Positions 53,903-63,271 of a DNA stretch of 64,000 nucleotides are shown here, piece by piece. The position numbers and the translations under genes are program-made. Numbering within the stretch: the stretch's first letter is position 1; each line of letters begins with the position of its first letter. Source of the stretch: Roseofilum casamattae BLCC-M143 (GTDB lineage Bacteria; Cyanobacteriota; Cyanobacteriia; Cyanobacteriales; Desertifilaceae); the NCBI RefSeq assembly GCF_030068455.1, contig NZ_JAQOSQ010000011.1, forward strand, positions 90,483 to 154,482, read 5' to 3'. The notes below the pieces were generated by a model. The model was not told the DNA's origin and did not search any database. It was given only the letters and a program-made list of their open reading frames with translations.

Positions 53903-55645
53903 ATGACCTCCGTATCCGCTGTTTCCAACTCTGACCTCTCGCAAAACCCATCCTCCCTCTTAGAGAGCGGCTACACCAGCAAATCCTATCGCTGGAACCG
54001 TCCCAAGTACTCAAAAAACCGACGCTCTTTGGACATTTGGACCTTCTTCTGGTTGTTTTCCTGGTCGGTGTGGTTCAATGGCAAAGCGTGGAGTTACCGG
54101 GGCGGGAAAACTGAAGAAAAGGTAAAGATTCGCCAGCGCAAGCAAGCCATTTGGATTCGCGAAACCTTTCTCGATCTGGGCCCCACCTTCATCAAACTGG
54201 GGCAACTGTTTTCCACTCGGGCTGACTTATTCCCAACCGAATATGTGGAAGAATTATCCAAACTGCAAGATAGAGTTCCTGCATTTAGCTACGAGAAAGC
54301 AAAACAGATCGTTGAAGAAGACTTAGGAAAAGAGATTAGCCATCTCTTCCATAGCTTCGACCCCATTCCTCTAGCCGCAGCGAGCTTAGGACAAGTTCAC
54401 CGCGCTCGCCTGCACGGTGGTGAAGATGTGGTCGTGAAAGTGCAGCGTCCCGGTCTGCGCCAGCTATTTACCATCGATTTAGATATCCTCAAAGGCATTG
54501 CTCGTTATTTCCAAAACCATCCGAGATATGGTAAAGGACGAGACTGGCTGGGAATCTATGATGAATGCTGTCGGATTTTGTGGGAAGAAATTGATTATCT
54601 CCATGAAGGACGCAATGCCGATACCTTTCGCCGCAACTTCCGCGAGGAACATTGGGTGAAAGTTCCGAGAGTCTACTGGCGCTATGCTTCCCCTCGCGTT
54701 CTCACCTTAGAGTATTCTCCCGGAATTAAAATTAGTAACTATGACGCCCTCGAAGCGGCCGGACTCGATCGCAAAAAACTGGCTCATTTGGGTGCCAAAG
54801 CCTATCTGATGCAAATTCTGGACAGTGGTTTTTTCCATGCCGACCCCCATCCCGGCAACCTTGCGGTTAGCACGGATGGCGCTCTGATTTTCTATGATTT
54901 TGGCATGATGGGGCAAATTCAGACCATCACTCGCGAGAAACTGTTGGATACCTTTTTTGGTATTGCGCAAAAGGATGGCAACCGGGTAATGAATTCTCTG
55001 ATTGAGTTAGGGGCCCTGACGCCAACGGGAGATACGGGACCGGTGCGGCGATCGATCCAATATATGTTGGATAACTTTATGGACAAACCGTTTGAGTCCC
55101 AGTCCGTTAGCGATATTAGTGACGATCTTTATGATATTGCTTACGATCAACCATTTCGTTTTCCGGCAACATTTACGTTTGTGATGCGAGCCTTTTCCAC
55201 TCTTGAGGGAGTTGGTAAAGGTCTAGACCCGGAATTTAATTTTATGGAAGTAGCAAAACCTTTCGCAACAGAGCTTATGAATAGTGAAAATGGATCGGCG
55301 AGTGGCGATTTGTTCGGCGAGTTGAGTCGCCAAGCTACTCAGATGAGCAATACAGCCTTGGGACTCCCTCGCCGTCTGGAAGATGCCTTGGATAAACTCG
55401 AACAAGGGGATATTCGTTTGCGCGTTCGTTCCAGCGAAACCGATCGCATTCTCCGGCGGATGAGCAATCTGAGCTTAGTGAATACTTATGGCATTCTTAC
55501 CAGTGGATTTACGGTATCAGCAGCTATCTTAATCGCGGCTGAAGAAATTGGACTGGCAGTACTGGCCTCAGTATTGGCGATCGCCACGGCCATTGTTCTA
55601 GTGCGCCTCTTGCAACGCATTAGTCGATTGGATCGGATGTCGTAG
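53903..55645 (+). CDS. ABC1/AarF/UbiB family atypical kinase
   Basis: 580 aa. The KxGQ motif region LGPTFIKLGQLFSTRADLFP (about residues 92-111), the Ala-rich loop PLAAASLGQVHRA, the VVVKVQRPG lysine, and the kinase residues HADPHPGNLAV and IFYDFGMMG are all present. Two transmembrane helices close the C-terminus (GFTVSAAILIAAEEIGLAVLASVLAIATA). The family supports quinone metabolism and, in plastids, plastoglobule function. It should be membrane associated. It follows the DUF6825 gene by 60 bp. Confidence 0.92.
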   Translation: MTSVSAVSNSDLSQNPSSLLESGYTSKSYRWNRPKYSKNRRSLDIWTFFWLFSWSVWFNGKAWSYRGGKTEEKVKIRQRKQAIWIRETFLDLGPTFIKLGQLFSTRADLFPTEYVEELSKLQDRVPAFSYEKAKQIVEEDLGKEISHLFHSFDPIPLAAASLGQVHRARLHGGEDVVVKVQRPGLRQLFTIDLDILKGIARYFQNHPRYGKGRDWLGIYDECCRILWEEIDYLHEGRNADTFRRNFREEHWVKVPRVYWRYASPRVLTLEYSPGIKISNYDALEAAGLDRKKLAHLGAKAYLMQILDSGFFHADPHPGNLAVSTDGALIFYDFGMMGQIQTITREKLLDTFFGIAQKDGNRVMNSLIELGALTPTGDTGPVRRSIQYMLDNFMDKPFESQSVSDISDDLYDIAYDQPFRFPATFTFVMRAFSTLEGVGKGLDPEFNFMEVAKPFATELMNSENGSASGDLFGELSRQATQMSNTALGLPRRLEDALDKLEQGDIRLRVRSSETDRILRRMSNLSLVNTYGILTSGFTVSAAILIAAEEIGLAVLASVLAIATAIVLVRLLQRISRLDRMS

Positions 55646-55866
55646 TCCAAAGTAGAATACGGCCATGAAGCGATCGAACCTAGCGGCCAGGCTCGTGGCA
55701 TCCGTCAGGCGATTTGAGTGGGTAGTTTTTTTTTGACTGACCCTTTCCAATTTTGCTCGGAGAATCTGCCTCGATTTAGGACGCAGAGTGTCAAAACAGG
55801 TTACAATCGTAGCGGAGAACTCTCTCCTGCTCTAGCTCTTAACTAATACTCGATCTCGCTAACTTT

Positions 55867-56622
55867 ATGAAACGCATCTTCACGGGTCTGACCGATAAGG
55901 GGCAAGTTCGTTCTGCTAATCAAGATGCCTTTTACTATGACGATCCCGAAGGCCGCTTTTTTGTCGTCGCTGATGGTATGGGAGGACATGCTGGGGGAGA
56001 ACAAGCCAGTCAATTGGCGACCGCAAAAATCAAGGACTATTTGCTGGCCCATTGGGATTCAGATAAACCTTCCGATAGTTTGCTCAAAGCGGCCCTGCTG
56101 AATGCGAATCAAGCTATCCTCGAAGATCAACGCAAACATCCCGAACGTTCGGATATGGGGACGACGGCAGTAGTGCTCTTGTTCCGAGCAGAGCAAAAAG
56201 GAGGCGAGGAAGAACCTTGGGTGGCTCATATTGGAGATTCTCGCCTCTATCGGTTGCGCGGACATCATCTGACTCAAGAGACCGAAGACCATACCTGGGT
56301 GGCGAAAGGCATGGCTTCTGGAATGCTGACCCCAGAACAAGCTCGCGCTCACCCCTGGCGACACGTTCTCTCTCAATGTTTGGGCCGCGAAGATACGGAG
56401 GAGAGCGATATTGATGTAGACTCTTTAGACCTGAAAGAAGGCGATCGCCTTTTACTCTGCAGCGATGGTCTGACCGAAGAGTTACCCGATGGCGAAATTT
56501 TGAATACGCTTAAGTCGATCCGTGCTTGTAATTTTGCTGCCGAGCAACTGATTGCTATTGCAAATGAGAAAGGCGGGCGGGATAACATTACCGTTATTAT
56601 TATTGCTCTAGAGGCGTCATAA
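55867..56622 (+). CDS. PP2C-type serine/threonine protein phosphatase
   Basis: 251 aa. The metal-binding motifs are VVADGMGGHAGGEQAS (residues ~34-49), LLCSDGLTEELPDGEI and GGRDNITVIIIAL. All Asp ligands are present, so it should be active with Mn/Mg. Catalytic domain only. PP2C proteins reverse Ser/Thr phosphorylation, such as PII or STAS proteins; no kinase gene is adjacent. Single gene on the plus strand. Confidence 0.93.
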   Translation: MKRIFTGLTDKGQVRSANQDAFYYDDPEGRFFVVADGMGGHAGGEQASQLATAKIKDYLLAHWDSDKPSDSLLKAALLNANQAILEDQRKHPERSDMGTTAVVLLFRAEQKGGEEEPWVAHIGDSRLYRLRGHHLTQETEDHTWVAKGMASGMLTPEQARAHPWRHVLSQCLGREDTEESDIDVDSLDLKEGDRLLLCSDGLTEELPDGEILNTLKSIRACNFAAEQLIAIANEKGGRDNITVIIIALEAS

Positions 56623-56791
56623 CCAATCCAGAATTAATGATTTTTCTCCATCATTTGCTGTGAAATGAGTCAGCTCATTAAGTACTGGTTCTCGACGAGC
56701 AACTAAAACTAAATCTCCTTTCAATCTATAGTATTTTAATTGAGACTAATGCTATACAATCAGACCAGTTAATCGTTGTCGAGGAAAAAAC

Positions 56792-58084
56792 GTGAAGATC
56801 GCGATCGTGGGTAACGGAGGCCGGGAACATGCGATCGCCAGAACTCTGGTGCGCTCTCCCCAAGTAACCGAAGTGACCTGTATTCCAGGAAATGGAGGAA
56901 CGGCACGTTTAGAGCGTTGCACTAACCTTTCTCTACCCATAGACGGAAGCGATGACTTTCAGGCGATCGCCAACTATTGCCTCAACCATAGCATTGACCT
57001 CATTGTTATCGGGCCGGAAGTCCCTCTAGCTCTGGGAATTACGGATATTCTGCAAGAGCATAACCTGACGGTATTTGGCCCGACTCGGGCTGGGGCGCAA
57101 ATTGAAGCGAGCAAAGCTTGGGCGAAAACCCTGATGCAAGAGGCTTCCATCCCAACAGCCACTTCCGCTACCTTTAGCGATAAACAAGCTGCTCTGGACT
57201 ATCTGCAAACTCAAGGAGCGCCCATTGTCGTGAAAGCCGATGGGCTGGCGGCGGGGAAAGGAGTTACGGTTGCGACCACATTAACCGAAGCCGAAGCCGC
57301 GATCGCCGATGCCTTTTCTGGCAAATTCGGAGCCGCTGGAGAGACGGTGGTCATCGAAGAATTTCTCAGGGGGCAAGAAGCCTCTATCCTCGCTCTCACC
57401 GACGGTACAACCATTCGTCCCCTGCTGAGTGCCCAAGACCGCAAACGAATTGGTGAAGGAGATACAGGACCCAATACCGGCGGTATGGGAGCTTATGCCC
57501 CCGCGCCCTTAATTACCCCCGCATTAAGCGATCGCATTACCAAAGAAATATTAACTCCGGCGGTCAACGCGCTCAACCGACGGGGGATTACCTATGGAGG
57601 AGTGCTCTATGCCGGGCTAATGATTACCCCAGCAGGAGACCCGAAAGTTATTGAATTTAACTGTCGTTTTGGGGATCCGGAAACCCAAGCCATTCTTCCC
57701 TTGCTGGAGACTCCCCTCGAAAATTTACTCTTGGCGACTGCTAAAGGCGAACTTTCCCAGCAAGAGATTACCTGGAAGCCGGGAGCGTGCGCCTGTATTA
57801 TCGCTGCTTCGGCTGGATATCCGGGCAGCTATGACAAAGGATTTCCTATTTCCGGAATAGCGGATGCTGAAGGGCAAGGAGCCATGGTGTTTGAAGCAGG
57901 AACCACCTTAAAGGAAGAGACTCCAGTTACCGATGGAGGTCGGGTATTAGGAGTTGCAGCCATCGCTCCAGACCATCAGCAAGCGTTTCAAACTGCCTAC
58001 AGCGCTCTGTCTGCCATTAATTTTGCCGGAATTTATTATCGTCGAGATATTGGTGCCCCAGTCGGCTATCAAAATACCCCATAA
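56792..58084 (+). CDS. purD: Phosphoribosylamine-glycine ligase
   Basis: 430 aa, starting at GTG 56792. PurD joins glycine to phosphoribosylamine in purine synthesis. The sequences VGNGGREHAIA (start), the ATP-grasp lid KADGLAAGKGVTVA, and GVLYAGLMITPAGDPKVIEFNCRFGDPE are typical. All are intact. The nblS gene starts 58 bp after its stop; I recall purD next to nblS in Synechococcus, so the order seems conserved in cyanobacteria. Confidence 0.96.
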   Translation: MKIAIVGNGGREHAIARTLVRSPQVTEVTCIPGNGGTARLERCTNLSLPIDGSDDFQAIANYCLNHSIDLIVIGPEVPLALGITDILQEHNLTVFGPTRAGAQIEASKAWAKTLMQEASIPTATSATFSDKQAALDYLQTQGAPIVVKADGLAAGKGVTVATTLTEAEAAIADAFSGKFGAAGETVVIEEFLRGQEASILALTDGTTIRPLLSAQDRKRIGEGDTGPNTGGMGAYAPAPLITPALSDRITKEILTPAVNALNRRGITYGGVLYAGLMITPAGDPKVIEFNCRFGDPETQAILPLLETPLENLLLATAKGELSQQEITWKPGACACIIAASAGYPGSYDKGFPISGIADAEGQGAMVFEAGTTLKEETPVTDGGRVLGVAAIAPDHQQAFQTAYSALSAINFAGIYYRRDIGAPVGYQNTP

Positions 58085-58142
58085 TATAGAGAAGCAAAGG
58101 TCAGGTTTTCCGCTCGATGTATTGGTTCAACATATCGGTGTT

Positions 58143-60203
58143 ATGGTAGCTTTACTGAACAATGTAAAAAAAGCGATCGCCCATTGGTGGTCGGAATTTA
58201 CCCTACAAACCCGACTGATGGCAGCCGCCACCTTAGCGGTATCGCTGATTATGAGCGGCTTAACCTTTTGGGCAGTCAATACTATTCAACTCGATGCCCG
58301 CCTGCACGATACCCGATTTGGTCAAGATCTCGGGCTGTTGCTAGCTTCTAATGTTACTCCTTTCGTGGCGGAAAACGACCTGTCCGAGGTCGCTCATTTT
58401 TCGCAACGGTTCTATGACAGCACCTCCAACGTTCGCTACATGCTCTATGCCAATGAGGAAGGTAAAATCTTTTTCGGCCTGCCGTTTTGGGACTCAGAAG
58501 TGCAAAACTCCTTAAGCATCGAGCGGCGCATCCAACTGCCAGAGAATTATCTAACCACCGCTCAAATTCCCTTAGTACGGCAGCATCAGACTCCTGACGG
58601 CGAGGTGACGGATGTGTTTGTGCCGCTGTTGGATGACGATCGCTATTTGGGGGTATTGGCGATCGGAATTAATCCAAATCCGACGGTTGTTACCTCTTCT
58701 AATCTAACGCGGGATGTAACCTTAGCGGTGTTTGTCTCCATCTGGTCCATGGTGATTTTAGGCGGGGTATTTAATGCCTTAGCAATTACCAAACCGATTA
58801 AAGAACTCTTAGCAGGAGTAACGAGTATTGCGGCTGGAAACTTTCAACAGCGTATCGATCTCCCTTTGGGTGGAGAACTAGGCGAGCTAATTTATAGCTT
58901 TAACGAAATGGCCGAGCGTCTCGAGCGCTATGAAGAACAAAATATTGAAGAATTAACTGCCGAGAAAGCCAAATTAGAAACTTTGGTTTCAACAATCGCA
59001 GATGGCGCTATTTTATTAGACAACGACCTGAAGATTATTCTGGTCAATCCTACCGCGCGCAAAATGTTTAATTGGGAAGGACAAGCCGTAGTGAGCAAAA
59101 GCATTTTGCGTCACGTTCCGCCACCGATTCAGGTGAAGTTAACTCGTCCGTTGCATGACATTCTGCAAGGGAATGCGAGCGACAGTATTTCTGCTGCTGA
59201 ATTTCGCATTAGCTTGCACGAACCGACCAAACGGACAGTGAGAATTTTATTGACCACTGTATTGTCGCATCGCTCCATGGGTGAAGAAGTATTATGTCAA
59301 AATTGTTTTTACGACCATGAAGACATTTGTATTTCTCCGGAACGTTCTCTTGCGAAAGAATGCGTTCTTTACGAACATAATTTCAAGCACGGGATGGAGT
59401 CTTCCACTCAAGGTAATTTGAAAGGTATTGCAATGACGGTGCAAGATATTACCCGTGAAGTGGAGTTGAATGAAGCAAAAAGCCAGTTTATTAGTAATGT
59501 TTCCCACGAGTTAAGAACCCCTCTGTTTAACATTAAAGGGTTTATTGAAACCTTGCACGAATATGGCGAAGAGTTAAGCGAAGTCGAACGGCAAGACTTT
59601 TTGGAAACGGCGAACCACGAAACCGATCGCCTGACTCGGTTGGTGAATGATGTGCTCGATTTATCTCGCTTGGAGTCGAATAAAACCTATCAGTTTGATG
59701 GAGTCTATATCGGTCAGTTAATCGAGCAAACCTTGCGAACCTACCAATTGAATGCCAGAGATAAGGAGATTGTTTTATTGCAAGAGATCGAGACAAATTT
59801 ACCGAAAGCCGTTGGTAATTACGATCTTCTGCTGCAAGTTCTGACGAATCTTGTGGGTAACTCTTTGAAATTTACCGAAGCGAAAGGTAAAGTGATGATT
59901 CGCGCCTATTCTCCTCATCCGAACAAAAAAGTCGTGCGGATTGAAATTTCGGATACGGGATTGGGCATCGATCCGGAAGATCAAGCCGCAATCTTCGATC
60001 GCTTTTATCGAGTCGAAAACCGCGTTCACACCCTGGAAGGTACGGGATTGGGATTATCCATTGTACGCAATATTATCGACAAGCATAATAGTTCCGTACG
60101 CTTGGTGAGCGAAGTGGGTGTAGGGACGACGTTCTGGTTCGATCTGGCTTGGTACGAAGATGTTTTAGAACCCGAACCCCTGGAATCTGTAACTTCAGCC
60201 TAA
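58143..60203 (+). CDS. nblS: Two-component sensor histidine kinase NblS (Hik33/DspA)
   Basis: 686 aa. The open frame begins at 57954 inside purD, but MVALLNNVKKAIAHWWSEF at 58143 is the family start. Order: TM1 (TLAVSLIMSGLTFWAV), an extracytoplasmic sensor, TM2 (FVSIWSMVILGGVFNAL), HAMP (TKPIKELLAG), PAS with a Cys cluster (CQNC, C, C), then FISNVSHELRTPLFNIKGF (His phosphorylation site). HATPase boxes LVGNSLKFTEA, DTGLGI and GTGLGLSIV follow. NblS governs responses to high light, nutrient stress and cold, and phycobilisome breakdown, signalling to RpaB. Confidence 0.95.
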   Translation: MVALLNNVKKAIAHWWSEFTLQTRLMAAATLAVSLIMSGLTFWAVNTIQLDARLHDTRFGQDLGLLLASNVTPFVAENDLSEVAHFSQRFYDSTSNVRYMLYANEEGKIFFGLPFWDSEVQNSLSIERRIQLPENYLTTAQIPLVRQHQTPDGEVTDVFVPLLDDDRYLGVLAIGINPNPTVVTSSNLTRDVTLAVFVSIWSMVILGGVFNALAITKPIKELLAGVTSIAAGNFQQRIDLPLGGELGELIYSFNEMAERLERYEEQNIEELTAEKAKLETLVSTIADGAILLDNDLKIILVNPTARKMFNWEGQAVVSKSILRHVPPPIQVKLTRPLHDILQGNASDSISAAEFRISLHEPTKRTVRILLTTVLSHRSMGEEVLCQNCFYDHEDICISPERSLAKECVLYEHNFKHGMESSTQGNLKGIAMTVQDITREVELNEAKSQFISNVSHELRTPLFNIKGFIETLHEYGEELSEVERQDFLETANHETDRLTRLVNDVLDLSRLESNKTYQFDGVYIGQLIEQTLRTYQLNARDKEIVLLQEIETNLPKAVGNYDLLLQVLTNLVGNSLKFTEAKGKVMIRAYSPHPNKKVVRIEISDTGLGIDPEDQAAIFDRFYRVENRVHTLEGTGLGLSIVRNIIDKHNSSVRLVSEVGVGTTFWFDLAWYEDVLEPEPLESVTSA

Positions 60204-60240
60204 TCATTATTAATTATTCATTGTTAATTATTCATTGTTA
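60202..60240. repeat. AT-rich repeat downstream of nblS
   Basis: A stretch made of ATTATTCATTGTTAATTATTC-like strings spans the interval between convergent nblS and the 60238 gene. It resembles the arms at 8770-8815. Confidence 0.6.
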
Positions 60241-60861
60241 GGCTATCCATTTTGCTTCCGGTTCTAAGATCCAAAGGGAATATTGAGGGGAGTCGGCAAG
60301 GATGACAATGCGATCGCCTTTTTCGGCGAGGCGCAAGGCAATGTCTGAGGCTCGCTGCCAATCGGAAAAGCTCTGGAATAGACTATAGTGTTGCTGTTCA
60401 AATTCAATCCCTTGTAATGGATCGTTCAGATCGGGAACCCTAATTGTACCTTTTTGATAGAGATTGGACGAGGTAATAATTTGATAGGGGAGGTTAGAAG
60501 CAGTGGAGGTAACCCCAGAAGGCGGTGCGGGTTTATCAGATTTAGATTTAGTGGAAGAGACTGGAGAGGCGTTCGCTTCTTCAACCCAAATGGCGCTACC
60601 CTTGGCAGTGGCAGTTAAAATTACGGCGTCCCCTCGTTCGGCAAGGCGCTGAGCGAGAATGTCGGCGCGTTTGGGGTCGGCAACGACGCGAAAGAGACTA
60701 TAGTAGCGATCTTGGAACTTAATTGCAGCGATGGGACGTTCGAGATCGGGAACGGTAATCCGGCAGTGCTGATATTGACTGCGATCGCTTAAGGTCGTGT
60801 ATGAGGTGGGTTGAGAGTTAGACACAGAACTTAATAAATGTTTATTCTTCAACCATAGCAA
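60238..60861 (-). CDS. Protein with two copies of one domain, unknown function
   Basis: 207 aa. Residues ~30-95 and ~135-205 are copies of one ~65-residue domain: CRITVPDLERPIAAIKFQDR and GTIRVPDLNDPLQGIEFEQQ start the copies. YYSLFRVVADPKRADILAQRL matches HYSLFQSFSDWQRASDIALRL, then ERGDAVILTATAKGSAIWV matches EKGDRIVILADSPQYSLWIL. The linker is Ser/Pro/Lys-rich. No membrane helix or catalytic motif. I do not recognise the domain. It converges on nblS; the stop of nblS is 35 bp away. Confidence 0.8.
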   Translation of the reverse strand: MLWLKNKHLLSSVSNSQPTSYTTLSDRSQYQHCRITVPDLERPIAAIKFQDRYYSLFRVVADPKRADILAQRLAERGDAVILTATAKGSAIWVEEANASPVSSTKSKSDKPAPPSGVTSTASNLPYQIITSSNLYQKGTIRVPDLNDPLQGIEFEQQHYSLFQSFSDWQRASDIALRLAEKGDRIVILADSPQYSLWILEPEAKWIA

Positions 60862-61044
60862 AGAATCAGGGGATTAGAGTGGGCGATCGCAAGTTCGACT
60901 CGCGTTTTTCACATCCCTGGACTCTATCTCAGTAGCGATATCTATGCTGTGGGAATTATGGGAATGCAAGGGTAGTTAGATTTCGATCGTTCTAGAAGAT
61001 AGGTGATTTGTGATACTATAGAATATCTTTCTTAATTGATATCC

Positions 61045-61824
61045 ATGCTACCGAGAGAAAGCCTGCTGAAAGGAGTCGAACACCGAGAGGAATTGACTCA
61101 AGTTATCGATCGCGCGGAACGATCGCTGAAAACTTGGGAAGTCGTCGCTACAGACTTTCTGTCGCCTCCGGTTCTGGCCGAATGTCAAGCAGCATTTGCA
61201 TCCTTAACTGAAGTGAAATTAGTTCCCTGGGGAGGCTATCCGCAAGCAGAACGAAATCGACTGGCGATCGCGCGGGAAGAAATTCCCTTAGAAACTGAGA
61301 ATGTGGAGATCGCGCTTATCGAAATTGCCGGTAATTTTCTCTTCGATACGGCAACTCACCGAGATTTTTTAGGCTCGTTATTAGGAACGGGAATAGTCCG
61401 GGAAAAAACTGGCGATATTATTGTTTTAGGCGATCGCGGCGCGCAAGCGATCGTGGTTCCGGAACTGGTAGAATTTCTGGAGATGAACTTAACCCAAGTG
61501 CGATCGGTTCCGGTGAAAACTCAACGAATAGACTTAAGCGAGCTGAAAGTCAAAGCACCGAAACGGCAGGAAATGACCAGCGTTGAAGCGTCCATGCGTT
61601 TGGATGCGATCGCATCGGCTGGATTTCGCACCTCCCGCAGTAAAATGGTACAGATGATTGAAGGGAAAGACGTGCGCGTGAACTGGAAAGAAATTACTCA
61701 ATCCAGCTACACGGTGAAAACTGGAGATTTAATCGCCATTCGCGGAAAAGGACGGTTAGAAGTTGGGGACATTGCAGTTACCAAAAAACAACGATATCGC
61801 GTGCAGATGGTACGCTTGGTTTAA
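61045..61824 (+). CDS. Photosystem II S4 domain protein
   Basis: 259 aa from ATG 61045. It has the YlmH/S4 RNA-binding arrangement: an N-terminal segment (MLPRESLLKGVEHREELTQV), a middle domain with VVATDFLSPPVLAEC, and a C-terminal S4 motif (SMRLDAIASAGFRTSRSKMVQMIEGKDVRVNWKEI). I recognise this as the family annotated as photosystem II S4 domain protein, reported as conserved in oxygenic phototrophs; its exact role is unknown. Single gene. Confidence 0.9.
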   Translation: MLPRESLLKGVEHREELTQVIDRAERSLKTWEVVATDFLSPPVLAECQAAFASLTEVKLVPWGGYPQAERNRLAIAREEIPLETENVEIALIEIAGNFLFDTATHRDFLGSLLGTGIVREKTGDIIVLGDRGAQAIVVPELVEFLEMNLTQVRSVPVKTQRIDLSELKVKAPKRQEMTSVEASMRLDAIASAGFRTSRSKMVQMIEGKDVRVNWKEITQSSYTVKTGDLIAIRGKGRLEVGDIAVTKKQRYRVQMVRLV

Positions 61825-61862
61825 TCGACCTATGGGATAATATACAAGTTGGGTTAGATTGT

Positions 61863-61949
61863 TGTCATTGCGACCGCAGGGAAGCAATCTCCAAGACTCC
61901 CGAGGTGAAAGAGATTGCTTCATTCCACTCCGTTCCATTCGCAATGACA
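61863..61949. repeat. TGTCATTGCGA / GATTGCTTC palindromic repeat
   Basis: Outer arms TGTCATTGCGA (61863-61873) and TCGCAATGACA (61939-61949) and inner arms GAAGCAATCTC (61881-61891) and GAGATTGCTTC (61911-61921) are perfect 11-bp inverted pairs. This is a well-known type of dispersed repeat in many bacteria. It lies between the S4 protein gene and arsH. Confidence 0.85.
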
Positions 61950-62041
61950 GAACTGATAAAAATGGCAATCTTACAACCGATCCCTAGGGCGATCGCAAAC
62001 TATGATTTAATCGTAGAGACGATAATCTTCAAAACCGCAGA

Positions 62042-62665
62042 ATGACCAGTTTCGACCATCCGCCAAGAATTCTCTTTTTGTATGGTTCCCTCCGAGAGCG
62101 TTCTTACAGTCGCCTAGTCGCAGAAGAAGCTGCCCGGATTATCACGGAGATGGGCGCCGAAGTCAAATTCTTTCATCCTCACGAGCTTCCCTTGCGCGGA
62201 CAAGTTGACGAAAGCCATCCAAAAGTGCAAGAACTGCGCGAGTTAAGCACGTGGTCGGAAGGTCAAGTGTGGTCGTCTCCGGAAATGCATGGTAATCTGA
62301 CTGGTATTCTGAAAAACCAAATTGACTGGATACCGTTGAAAGTTGGTTCGGTGCGGCCGACGCAAGGGAAAGTCCTCGCAGTGATGCAAGTGAGCGGCGG
62401 TTCTCAGTCGTTTAATGCGGTGAATAGCTTGCGTATTTTGGGACGGTGGATGCGCATGTTTACTATTCCCAATCAATCTTCCGTGGCGAAAGCGTATCAG
62501 GAGTTTAATGAAGATGGTACGATGAAGGACTCTCCTTATCGCGATCGCGTGGTCGATGTGATGGAAGAGTTATACAAATTTACGATATTATTGCGAGATA
62601 AAGTAGACTATCTCACCGATCGCTACAGCGAACGTAAAGTGAAAGAACAAGACGCAAATAAATGA
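62042..62665 (+). CDS. arsH: ArsH-type NADPH-dependent flavin reductase
   Basis: 207 aa. The flavodoxin-like fold begins [19 protein letters not shown], continues [28 protein letters not shown] and [24 protein letters not shown], and ends [11 protein letters not shown]. These are ArsH hallmarks. ArsH oxidises trivalent organoarsenicals or reduces quinones using FMN. The ArsM-type gene at 23113 shows that the strain handles arsenic. No arsenic regulator is adjacent. Confidence 0.92.
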   Translation: MTSFDHPPRILFLYGSLRERSYSRLVAEEAARIITEMGAEVKFFHPHELPLRGQVDESHPKVQELRELSTWSEGQVWSSPEMHGNLTGILKNQIDWIPLKVGSVRPTQGKVLAVMQVSGGSQSFNAVNSLRILGRWMRMFTIPNQSSVAKAYQEFNEDGTMKDSPYRDRVVDVMEELYKFTILLRDKVDYLTDRYSERKVKEQDANK

Positions 62666-62686
62666 CTAACTCTATACTTTAAAGCT

Positions 62687-63118
62687 ATGTCAGATCCTAT
62701 CTCGTTTCCCGATTATGTCTGGTGGTTAGTTCCGGGAAAACTGGCCGGAATGCCTCGTCCTCCCCTGGAAGATTTATCCCAACTGTATGCAGCGGGAATG
62801 GGCGGTATTGTTTCGGTAATGGACGAACCATCCGGAATTGAAGAATACCGAGCGGCAGGATTAAATGCGCTTTGGTTGCCCATTACGGGAGGAAAACCGC
62901 CAACGGTGGAGCAAGTGCAACAGTTCGTTGAATTTGCCGACGAAAATCAACCCGTTGTCGTCCATTGTACCAGCGGCAACCGCAGAACGGGAACCTTACT
63001 CGCCGCGTATTTAGTGGCGAAAGGAGAACCCTTAGATGAAGTGCTATCTAATCTCGTGAAAGTTCGTCCAACCGCAGAATTAAGACAAGCACAAATCGAC
63101 TTTTTATCCACACTCTAA
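62687..63118 (+). CDS. Dual-specificity-type protein phosphatase
   Basis: 143 aa. The P-loop VVHCTSGNRRTGTLLAAYLV (residues ~91-110) has the catalytic Cys and Arg of the CX5R motif. An Asp likely to be the general acid occurs earlier in SVMDEPS. The short form suggests a Tyr- or dual-specificity phosphatase of the archaeal/plant type. It follows arsH by 21 bp, possibly one transcript, though a functional link is not evident. Confidence 0.85.
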   Translation: MSDPISFPDYVWWLVPGKLAGMPRPPLEDLSQLYAAGMGGIVSVMDEPSGIEEYRAAGLNALWLPITGGKPPTVEQVQQFVEFADENQPVVVHCTSGNRRTGTLLAAYLVAKGEPLDEVLSNLVKVRPTAELRQAQIDFLSTL

Positions 63119-63136
63119 AACAAAGGAGGGGATCTC

Positions 63137-63200
63137 AGAAACCGGGTTTCTCCAACCGATGAGACTGTTAGCTTGACGCAAAGTAAGAAACCCGGTTTCT
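63137..63200. repeat. AGAAACCGGGTTTCT paired repeat, copy D
   Basis: AGAAACCGGGTTTCT (63137-63151) and AGAAACCCGGTTTCT (63186-63200) are inverted with a 34-nt loop. It starts 18 bp after the phosphatase stop and ends before the Uma2 gene. Confidence 0.8.
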
Positions 63201-63271
63201 CGCCTCATGGTTTCCCTCCAATAATTGCGATCGCTACAATAAAAATACCCAACTCAGAGGACGAGCCATCT

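Noticed and set aside
55646..55866. T-rich tract after the ABC1 kinase gene as a terminator
   Set aside because: A run of nine Ts is present (near 55728), but no stable stem directly precedes it.
57954..58142. Longer N-terminus for NblS starting inside purD
   Set aside because: The extra 63 residues overlap purD and do not look like the family start; the ATG at 58143 does.
60862..61044. tRNA-like sequence around GTTCGACTC
   Set aside because: The T-loop-like string has no acceptor or anticodon stem around it.
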